Source: Candidatus Aerophobota bacterium (GTDB lineage: Bacteria > Aerophobota > Aerophobia > Aerophobales > B3-G15). Taken from it: DNA of 5,341 nt. The position numbers and the translations under genes are program-made. A model generated the notes under the pieces. That model was not told the DNA's origin. It saw only the letters and a program-made list of their open reading frames with translations, and made no database searches. The stretch covers positions 1 to 5,341 of the forward strand of contig DRTT01000056.1 of the NCBI GenBank assembly GCA_011372105.1, written 5' to 3'. Shown here in pieces: positions 1 through 5,341 of the stretch (positions within the stretch are counted from its first letter, which is position 1; every line of letters starts with the position of its first letter).

Positions 1-927
1 AATTCCCCCATTATGGTAACAGATGGTGAGGGAAGAATTATACTCGTAAACAAAGCTTTTGAAGATATTTTTGGCTGGAAAAGTGACAAGGTAATAGGAA
101 AAAACGGTTGGATGTTTTTACCCGATGGTAGAAAAAAAGAGTTTGAAAGACTATGGGAGAGAATTTCCAGGGGTGAAAATTTAGAGTTTGTTGAGACCCC
201 TCTTTTAACCAAAAAAGGAGAGGCTAAAATTATCTTGTGGAATAGTGCCTCTCTTTTTGACGATAAAGGGAGACTTGAGGCAGTTGTTTTTCAAGGACAG
301 GATATAACAGAAAGGAAAAGAGCAAGAGAGGAGCTTGAAAGAGCATACAGACTTAACCTTCGTGCCCTTACCACCGCTCTTGAGGCAAGAGAACATGGAA
401 CAGCGCATCACTGCGAAAGAGTGGCAAGATACACACAGATTCTTGCCGAGAGGATGGGGCTTGATGATGGCTATATAAAAGACATAGTGTATGGTGCTCT
501 TTTGCATGATATAGGGAAGATAGGTATAAAAGATTCTATTCTCTTAAAGCCTGGAAAACTTACACCTGAGGAAGAGGAGGAAATTAAAAGGCATCCTATA
601 ATTGGAGCAAAGATTTTAGAGGGCATAGATTATTTTAAAAAAGCTATAGAGGTTGTCCTATACCATCATGAAAGGTGGGATGGAAAAGGATACCCTTTTG
701 GTCTTTCGGATGGCAAAATTCCTCTTTCTGCAAGAATCTTCGCTGTAGCAGATGCCCTTGATGCCATGACAACCAACCGCCCCTACAGAAGAAAAATATC
801 CTTTGAAGAGGCAAAAGATGAGATAAAAAGGTGCTCTGGCACTCAGTTTGACCCAAAGGTGGTGGAGGTATTTTTAAGTATTCCTTTAAAAGTATGGCAA
901 GATGTTCAAAAAAGATTAGCAGACTAA
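1..927 (+). CDS. PAS-HD-GYP domain protein, probable c-di-GMP phosphodiesterase (5' end missing)
   Basis: The first in-frame ATG is at 13, but the frame is open to the left edge and the codons before it (N-S-P-I) continue a PAS domain, so the true start lies outside the window. Numbering from that Met, residues 1-100 are PAS/PAC, ending in the typical QDITERKRAREEL hinge helix. Residues 117-290 form a complete HD-GYP domain: H133 in HHCERV, the HD pair H165-D166 in HDIGK, H194, HHE at 218-220, GYP at 226-228 and D247. All expected metal ligands appear present, so it should be an active phosphodiesterase hydrolysing cyclic di-GMP in the cytoplasm, with the PAS domain sensing a small ligand or mediating dimerisation. 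Further sensor or receiver domains may lie upstream. It ends TAA at 925-927, convergent with the secretin operon, so it is not co-transcribed with it. Family assignment is secure; the enzymatic activity and any link to the secretins are inferred. Confidence 0.95.
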   Translation, partial: NSPIMVTDGEGRIILVNKAFEDIFGWKSDKVIGKNGWMFLPDGRKKEFERLWERISRGENLEFVETPLLTKKGEAKIILWNSASLFDDKGRLEAVVFQGQDITERKRAREELERAYRLNLRALTTALEAREHGTAHHCERVARYTQILAERMGLDDGYIKDIVYGALLHDIGKIGIKDSILLKPGKLTPEEEEEIKRHPIIGAKILEGIDYFKKAIEVVLYHHERWDGKGYPFGLSDGKIPLSARIFAVADALDAMTTNRPYRRKISFEEAKDEIKRCSGTQFDPKVVEVFLSIPLKVWQDVQKRLAD

Positions 928-943
928 ACCTTCTGCTGAATCT
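908..943 (-). terminator. Intrinsic terminator of the minus-strand secretin operon, embedded in the HD-GYP 3' end
   Basis: Read on the minus strand from 943, AGATT-C-AGCAGA pairs with TCTGCTAATCT: 11 base pairs with one bulged C, closing an 8-base loop (AGGTTTAG). It is followed directly by a run of six T (913-908, the first T also paired). This is the classic hairpin plus U-tract of Rho-independent termination. On the plus strand the same hairpin is followed by AACAGAG and only a short CTTT, so it should work mainly or only for minus-strand transcripts. It lies about 205 bases past the second secretin's stop codon and overlaps the last five codons and stop of the HD-GYP gene (the TAA sits in the loop). 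Confidence 0.75.
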
Positions 944-992
944 AACAGAGCTTTATAAATATTGAAAACAACCCCCAGAATAAAACGGTGGA

Positions 993-1037
993 TTTTGTGA
1001 CCATATTGTAGCTATAATTGCACAAAGTGGCATAAAA
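993..1037. repeat. Imperfect nested inverted repeat in the convergent intergenic gap
   Basis: The outer arms TTTTGTGACCA (993-1003) and TGGCATAAAA (1028-1037) pair over 10 positions, with one G-T wobble and one bulged A. Inside, ATTGTAGCTATAAT (1005-1018) is itself nearly palindromic with one mismatch. An alternative pairing uses TTTGTG (994-999) with CACAAA (1021-1026). Neither strand has a T-run after the stem, so it is not an obvious terminator. It could be a structured 3' UTR element of the secretin mRNA or a protein-binding palindrome. The function is unknown. Confidence 0.4.
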
Positions 1038-1055
1038 TAATGTAATTAATGTAAA
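1038..1055. repeat. 9-base tandem direct repeat, two copies
   Basis: TAATGTAAT (1038-1046) is followed immediately by TAATGTAAA (1047-1055), differing in the last base only. It abuts the inverted repeat at 993-1037. In AT-rich DNA, two short copies can arise by chance or slippage, so no function is assigned. Confidence 0.4.
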
Positions 1056-1148
1056 TAATAGAATCTTGGAATTTGGGGTCTTGAGAGAGTTTTGGGTTGT
1101 GAAAGATTTATTGTCACAATTTGACTTGATTGTTCTGCAACCTGCTTT

Positions 1149-3041
1149 TTATTTAATAAGAAGTTTTGTACAGATATAATACCCCCTAATAGGAAGCTCC
1201 ATTACTGTCATATACTTTACATCCTTTCTTTCTGTTTCCTGATACCCTAAAATAATACTCGTACTCTCTCCAGGAAAGGTGTACAAAAGTTCTGCTGTAT
1301 ATCCTTTTTGTTGATACTCCTCGTGAGCTGATAGCGCATAACTGTATTTTCCAGAAAATCTTAACCCTCCGAAGCAAATGACAGGCCCTCCAGAGAAAAA
1401 AGTTATGGCAGGAGAAAATATTCCTTTTTCTTCAATATAAATGACTTTCACATTACCCATAAGATAAAAATTTTTTGTCAGAATAGTTGTATCCCCGAGA
1501 GAGAAAGAATACATATTCTGATAGAAATCTTCTTTTTTCAAATCTGCCTTAAACCTGTTTTCCCATCGCTGATAGTTAAAAGCTAAGGAAAGCCCTTCTT
1601 TTATAGTTGGAAGCTCTTTTTGAAAACCTATACTGTAAGAGGAAAGTTTGTAATTTTCTCCCTGGAAGATACTATACCCCCCTCTTATATTCCAGGCATA
1701 AAGCGGAGTATAATTGATTTTGAATCTATATCCTCTTTTATATTCACCACTTCTATCAAAATACCCTGTAAGGTTAAGTTGCATGCTGGGGGTAAAATTC
1801 TCAGACTCAATTACATACTTTGGAAGAGGACTCCACGTATTCCAGGTGGCTGCTGAAAGACCAACATCAGATGGAGGAAGCTCTTTCTCCAACAGATAAG
1901 GAGTGATGAAAATAACAAGCTGGGTTTCTTCTTCCTCACTGTATCTATTACTGAAAAGTAAATCGAGCACAGGAACATCACCAACTCCCCATATTCTCTC
2001 TTTCACCTCTCTTTGAATCTCCTCGGACAAACCTGCTATGGCAACTGTTTTATGAGACCGAAGTTTTACTGTAGTTTCAGCACTTCTTCTTGTTATCTGG
2101 GGAACCTCAAGCATTTGATTTAATTCCTCTGAAGTTATTTTTATATCAAGTATCACTTCATCCTTAGAACCCAGCCGAGGTATCGTCTCAATTTCAGTTT
2201 TTGCAGTTACTGCCTCAAGTCTAAATTGAGGGGTTTCTTCAACCTCTCCCAGGACTTGAAAGTATTCTTGAGTCTCAACCTGAAGTTTAGCTTCAACTCC
2301 TTCAAGAGTAATAACTTTAGGGTTACCTTTTATCTTTGCTTTTCCTTTTCTAACAAGGGTATCTATGGTTGCAAAAATATCCTCCGACGTATATCCAATT
2401 GCAAGACCCTCTGCTGAAACTCCCTCGGAATTTTCCCTTTCTCCTACCCATTGCCAATTCCAATCAACATTCATCTTAACTCCTTCTTCCCTCGTCACCT
2501 CTACAATTAAAACCTGCAGCATAATAGGAGCAGGAGGTCCATCCACACTTGCTATCATGTCACTAATTTTTTTCACTATTGGAGGAGGTGCCGTTATTAA
2601 GATTAAATTCTCCCTTTCATCAACCTTTACATAAGAGATAAGCTCTGGCAGAAGAAGTTTTTTTACCATAGATACATCTAAATAACGGGGTTTTATAATC
2701 TTTGTTATGCTTATTGATTTAAAAGCAGGATAAAAAATTTCGCCACTGGAGATGACATAGTAGTTATCTATTTTCCTGAAACTGTATCCTTGAGGAGACA
2801 AAATCTGGGTTAAAGCCTCTTCTACAGGAACCTGGTCAAATTCCACACTCACAGTTCCTCTAACCGTATCATCCATAACTATTGTGATACCAGTCTGAGC
2901 AGCAATATTTCGAATAATCTCTCTCAAATCAGTATCATAAAAGATACCACTCACAAAATCCTGGGATTTAGCAAGCAGGGCGATGGGGGAAAGAAAAAAC
3001 AAAAATGTCAAAATTAAAAGTACAACTACCCTTATTTTCAT
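1149..3041 (-). CDS. Secretin-family outer-membrane protein with C-terminal beta-barrel-like extension
   Basis: This 630-residue protein is the last gene of the operon. The chosen ATG (3041-3039) has AAGGA seven bases upstream and gives a clean signal peptide (MKIRVVVLLILTFLFF, cleavage likely after LLA at 22-24). The frame can extend to a TTG at 3077, but that start lacks a ribosome binding site, puts 12 residues before the signal and overlaps the upstream gene. Domains: STN-type periplasmic domain about 32-97, secretin N1/NolW-like domain about 112-166, secretin channel domain about 172-384, then about 245 residues of alternating polar and hydrophobic/aromatic stretches (for example 420-428 and 438-459) that read as transmembrane beta strands. 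Secretins form multimeric rings exporting pili, phage or proteins. The signature near the gate is degenerate: IWGVGDVPVLDLLF at 350-363 lacks the first VP, and GGL is AGL at 336-338. It is a paralogue of the gene upstream. Secretin family is sure; the tail's fold and the exported substrate are not known. Confidence 0.9.
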   Translation of the reverse strand: MKIRVVVLLILTFLFFLSPIALLAKSQDFVSGIFYDTDLREIIRNIAAQTGITIVMDDTVRGTVSVEFDQVPVEEALTQILSPQGYSFRKIDNYYVISSGEIFYPAFKSISITKIIKPRYLDVSMVKKLLLPELISYVKVDERENLILITAPPPIVKKISDMIASVDGPPAPIMLQVLIVEVTREEGVKMNVDWNWQWVGERENSEGVSAEGLAIGYTSEDIFATIDTLVRKGKAKIKGNPKVITLEGVEAKLQVETQEYFQVLGEVEETPQFRLEAVTAKTEIETIPRLGSKDEVILDIKITSEELNQMLEVPQITRRSAETTVKLRSHKTVAIAGLSEEIQREVKERIWGVGDVPVLDLLFSNRYSEEEETQLVIFITPYLLEKELPPSDVGLSAATWNTWSPLPKYVIESENFTPSMQLNLTGYFDRSGEYKRGYRFKINYTPLYAWNIRGGYSIFQGENYKLSSYSIGFQKELPTIKEGLSLAFNYQRWENRFKADLKKEDFYQNMYSFSLGDTTILTKNFYLMGNVKVIYIEEKGIFSPAITFFSGGPVICFGGLRFSGKYSYALSAHEEYQQKGYTAELLYTFPGESTSIILGYQETERKDVKYMTVMELPIRGYYICTKLLIK

Positions 3042-3048
3042 GAAAATG

Positions 3049-3053
3049 TCCTT
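3049..3053 (-). promoter_or_regulatory. Ribosome binding site that decides the start of the second secretin
   Basis: The minus strand reads AAGGA, then seven bases (CATTTTC), then ATG at 3041. No comparable site precedes the in-frame TTG at 3077, where the upstream bases are TATTTATCACTCCCCATA. This favours the 630-residue product over the 642-residue one. Confidence 0.8.
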
Positions 3054-3066
3054 AATTAGATAAAAC

Positions 3067-4626
3067 CTACTGGACAATATGGGGAGTGATAAATACTACA
3101 AGTTCTGTTTCCTGGCTGGAGGATGTTTTTCTTCCAAAAAAGAGGTCAAGAATGGGGATTTTCCTTAAAAAAGGAACTCCGGATGAAAGCTGTCTTTCAA
3201 TATTCTGTAAAAGTCCCCCAATTATAATAGTCTGGCCATCTTTTACCCTTACAGTAGTTTGAACTGTTCTCCTGCTTACTGTGGGGAATTCTCTTTCTTC
3301 CCGTTGGACAACATCACTCACCCTTGGAGAAATACTCATCATTATCTCATTTTCTCCGACAACTCTGGGAAGAATATTCAAACTCACTCCCACCGAGATT
3401 GTTTCAAATCTTAAATAAGGGGACTCTGGTGGACCGGCTAAAATAACGTAGTATTCCTCCCTTTCCACATTAATCTCAGCATTCTCCCCATCTAAAGCCG
3501 ATACCCTGGGAGTAGCTTTAATCTCTGCCCTTCCCTCCTTTACAAGAGCTTTAAGGTTTGCAAAAATCTCACCCACCACGCGGGAGGTGTATCCTATCTG
3601 TAAATTAGAAATTTCAACTCCCTCCAGTTTATTTGCCTCTGCAATTTGAGAAGGTAGCCAATACCAGCCCCAATCCACTCCAAGCTCCTTCCCCTTCTCC
3701 TTAGAAAGCTCAGTTATTACAGCCTCAATCATCACCTGTTTGCGTGGCTGATCAATTTTTTGCACATCTTCTTTAATTCGAGCAATTATCTCTGGAGGAC
3801 CGGAGACAAGAAGAATGTTTCTTTTTGCATCTATTTTTACATAAGGACGGAAAAAATCAGAAAGGAGGCTTGAAACAGATTGTGCCTCTATGTATTTAAG
3901 CTGAATCTCTTCTGTTTTGCTTAAATTTTGGAAAGCAGGACTTGTAGGATGGGGACTTCCTACAAGATAGTAGCCTTCCTTATAAGTAAAAGTATATCCA
4001 CCAGGAGCACAAATTATCTCTAAAGCTTTCTCTAAGGGAACCTCTTTAAGATCAACACTTACATAACCTCTCACCGAGTCATCGTAGAGAATATTAACCT
4101 CAGCCTGAGCGCCAATTGTCCGAAGTATCTCTCTAATATCTGTATCCACAAACATATTTGTAATAGGTCGCTCTCCCGGAGACAGAAGCTTTTCAGGGGG
4201 AGCCTTTGGCGGCGGAAGTTTTGGTTCAACAAGATACACATTATCTACTTTTCTAAACATATAGTTAGTATCAGAGAGTATTGCATCAAGAGCTTCTTCA
4301 AATGTTACTTCTCTAACTTTTAAGGTAACCTCACCTGTAACTTTTTTATCAATAGCTACTGTAATACCAGCTTTTTCCCCAATTTCACGGAGAGCTTTTC
4401 TTAAGTCAATTTTATAAAAATTAATATTTAGGCGTCCAGAAGGAGTAAGTTCTACTTTTTGTTCTTCAGGAAGTCTGTACATTTCTCGATATTCTTCACT
4501 TTTCCGAAATATATCAAGTTGCTTCTCATCTTTTTCTTTTGCCATTACTAAATTCGCATGTACAAAAACAACAAAAAAACACATCAAAAAAAGAACCTGC
4601 AAAACTTTTGTTTTTTTTCTCTTCAT
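3067..4626 (-). CDS. Secretin (PilQ/GspD-like) with two STN domains
   Basis: A complete 519-residue outer-membrane channel subunit. An N-terminal signal peptide (KRKK, hydrophobic core 8-24, likely cleavage after VMA at 27-29) sends it to the periplasm. Domains: STN 1 about 66-133, a proline-rich linker about 136-155, STN 2 about 156-223, a secretin N1/NolW-like domain about 238-293, and the secretin channel domain about 296-519. The channel domain carries GGL at 470-472, the signature VPFLRKIPILDLFF at 484-497, and the terminal VVFITPHIV strand. It ends right after the channel domain with no pilotin-binding S-domain. The architecture resembles PilQ without AMIN domains. It would form an oligomeric ring through which a pilus, filament or protein is exported. 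The ATG has AAGGAAG just upstream. It is 30 bases after the beta-sandwich gene and 25 before its paralogue. The particular system it serves cannot be named from the window, so no symbol is given. Confidence 0.95.
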   Translation of the reverse strand: MKRKKTKVLQVLFLMCFFVVFVHANLVMAKEKDEKQLDIFRKSEEYREMYRLPEEQKVELTPSGRLNINFYKIDLRKALREIGEKAGITVAIDKKVTGEVTLKVREVTFEEALDAILSDTNYMFRKVDNVYLVEPKLPPPKAPPEKLLSPGERPITNMFVDTDIREILRTIGAQAEVNILYDDSVRGYVSVDLKEVPLEKALEIICAPGGYTFTYKEGYYLVGSPHPTSPAFQNLSKTEEIQLKYIEAQSVSSLLSDFFRPYVKIDAKRNILLVSGPPEIIARIKEDVQKIDQPRKQVMIEAVITELSKEKGKELGVDWGWYWLPSQIAEANKLEGVEISNLQIGYTSRVVGEIFANLKALVKEGRAEIKATPRVSALDGENAEINVEREEYYVILAGPPESPYLRFETISVGVSLNILPRVVGENEIMMSISPRVSDVVQREEREFPTVSRRTVQTTVRVKDGQTIIIGGLLQNIERQLSSGVPFLRKIPILDLFFGRKTSSSQETELVVFITPHIVQ

Positions 4627-4630
4627 TTTA

Positions 4631-4637
4631 CTTCCTT
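4631..4637 (-). promoter_or_regulatory. Ribosome binding site of the first secretin gene
   Basis: The minus strand reads AAGGAAG, then TAAA, then ATG at 4626. It lies in the 30-base gap after the TAA of the beta-sandwich gene, which supports translation of both from one mRNA. Confidence 0.8.
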
Positions 4638-4656
4638 ATTTATTTTTAACTTTAAG

Positions 4657-5341
4657 TTACCTTGTTATACTAATCTTTTTTGTCGCTGCTACTAACTCCT
4701 TCCTCTGTGAGAAAAACTTCACCTCCACCACATAATCACCTTTTTGAAGCGGCTCAGGAAGAGCTACCCTGAAATTACGAATACTTCCTGGAAGAACAAG
4801 TATCTCCTCCTTTGACAAAGATAACTGCATTACCACATTGCCAGTTTTATCCTTCACCACAAGATTTCCCCGAACTTTTAAATGGATGTCTCCTGTATTT
4901 TTAAAACTAACCAAAAATTCAGAAGGAACATTACCTTTATGAACAAGTTGAAGCTTACTTATCTCACCTTTTGTTTGAAACTCTTTCCCTACCAAGACCG
5001 CAATCATAGTTTCAGGAATAGTGATAACATTTTTCTCTCCCCTGCTTTCGGATACTTCAACAGCTAACCTGGCATATCTTCCCCCCACAACACCCTCTGG
5101 GATCTTAAGAAGACCAAGAACATTCCTGCGCTGTAGTGGACCAAGGTCAAACTCGGATTCTTTAAGTTCAATCCAATCTGAACAGGAAAAAGGTGTGCTT
5201 CCTGCCTTCAAAAGCATAACCTCGCCATCAGGATTAATTTGAACATCTTTTAAGTGGAGCCGGCAATGTATCACGTTTTTTCCCCCGTTTACAAATGTAA
5301 AATTTATGGTACGGGTAGAGCCTGAAGGAGCATTTATTTCC
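4657..5341 (-). CDS. Two-domain beta-sandwich protein, pilus-chaperone-like (5' end missing)
   Basis: A GTG at 5274 could be read as a start, but the frame stays open to the right edge and the extra codons (EINAPSGSTRTINFTFVNGG) are a natural continuation, so the gene begins outside the window. The 227 visible residues look like two immunoglobulin-like beta-sandwich domains. The first (about 1-120) has the pattern PSGSTRTINFTFVNGG, then PDG, SDWIEL at 54-59 and KIPEGVVGGRYARLAVEV at 79-96, as in periplasmic fimbrial-chaperone-like or DUF916-like proteins. The second (about 125-227) has FKNTGDIHLKVRGNLVVKD, LPGSIRNFRV at 183-192 and GDYVVEV at 201-207, typical of CARDB/NEW3-like extracytoplasmic domains. 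The signal sequence, if any, is off the edge. Lying 30 bases upstream of the first secretin, it is probably a periplasmic or surface partner of the secretin system. The exact family and ligand are uncertain. Confidence 0.85.
   Translation of the reverse strand, partial: EINAPSGSTRTINFTFVNGGKNVIHCRLHLKDVQINPDGEVMLLKAGSTPFSCSDWIELKESEFDLGPLQRRNVLGLLKIPEGVVGGRYARLAVEVSESRGEKNVITIPETMIAVLVGKEFQTKGEISKLQLVHKGNVPSEFLVSFKNTGDIHLKVRGNLVVKDKTGNVVMQLSLSKEEILVLPGSIRNFRVALPEPLQKGDYVVEVKFFSQRKELVAATKKISITR

Larger units (their letters stand above)
928..1148. other. Convergent intergenic region without a supportable gene
   Basis: This 221-base gap separates the 3' ends of the HD-GYP gene and the second secretin gene. 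It holds the inverted and direct repeats listed separately, a weak TTGTGA / TCACAA hairpin (1097-1102 with 1114-1119, 11-base loop), and part of the minus-strand terminator at its left end. No coding frame with a ribosome binding site and no convincing promoter was seen on either strand. On the minus strand it is probably the 3' untranslated region of the secretin operon. Confidence 0.6.

Noticed and set aside
990..1018. TATAAT at 1013-1018 as a plus-strand promoter
   Set aside because: The only good upstream element, TTGTGA at 995-1000, is just 12 bases away; at 17 bases there is only GGATTT. It would also drive antisense RNA into the secretin gene, and the TATAAT is part of a palindrome.
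953..1033. A 26-codon minus-strand reading frame (MPLCAIIATIW...) in the intergenic gap
   Set aside because: It has no ribosome binding site before its ATG, lies across the inverted repeat, and is of a length expected by chance.
1097..1119. TTGTGA-N11-TCACAA as a CRP site or terminator
   Set aside because: The spacing is 11 rather than 6 bases for a CRP site, and neither strand has a T-run after the hairpin for a terminator.
1121..1157. TTGACT at 1121-1126 as a -35 box
   Set aside because: No -10-like hexamer lies 16-18 bases downstream; TATTTAAT is too far away.
3042..3077. TTG at 3077 as start of the second secretin
   Set aside because: It has no ribosome binding site, adds 12 residues before an otherwise normal signal peptide, and would overlap the upstream stop codon; the ATG at 3041 with AAGGA is better.
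4573..4587. Cys16 of the first secretin as a lipoprotein site
   Set aside because: The residues before it (LFLM) do not fit a lipobox and it lies inside the hydrophobic core of the signal peptide; an ordinary signal peptidase cleavage after VMA is more likely.
5272..5274. GTG at 5272-5274 as start of the beta-sandwich gene
   Set aside because: There is no ribosome binding site at proper spacing, and the frame continues upstream to the window edge with sequence that completes the first beta-sandwich pattern.

Overview
The window is low-GC DNA from a bacterium that is almost certainly diderm (Gram-negative type). It carries two secretins, the ring-forming outer-membrane channels of type II secretion and type IV pili, each with a signal peptide, plus a PAS/HD-GYP c-di-GMP signalling protein. 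Lysine- and glutamate-rich proteins and strong AAGGA ribosome binding sites fit many AT-rich, often poorly cultured lineages. I cannot name the taxon from sequence alone.

Layout, left to right. Positions 1-927 (+ strand) hold the 3' part of a PAS-HD-GYP gene whose 5' end lies beyond the left edge. Positions 928-1148 are a convergent intergenic gap with inverted and direct repeats but no gene I can support. From 5341 leftward to 1149 the minus strand carries one tight operon. Its order of transcription is: a two-domain beta-sandwich protein cut by the right edge (5341-4657), a complete 519-residue secretin with two N-terminal STN domains (4626-3067), and a second, paralogous secretin with one STN domain and a C-terminal extension of about 245 residues that looks like a beta-barrel (3041-1149). 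Gaps between these genes are 30 and 25 bases, each holding a good ribosome binding site. A textbook intrinsic terminator for this operon (943-908, minus strand) lies inside the last codons of the convergent HD-GYP gene.

The likely joint role is an outer-membrane export or surface-assembly apparatus built from two non-identical secretins with a periplasmic beta-sandwich partner. The neighbours are not those of a standard type II, type IV pilus or Tad locus, as far as this window shows: no PilP, GspC or CpaB-like gene is seen next to the secretins. The HD-GYP gene is in the opposite orientation and is not part of the operon, though c-di-GMP control of surface structures is a plausible but unproven link. 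The most interesting points are the tandem secretin duplication with reciprocal domain gain, the barrel-like tail of the second secretin, and the terminator shared with the opposing coding sequence.
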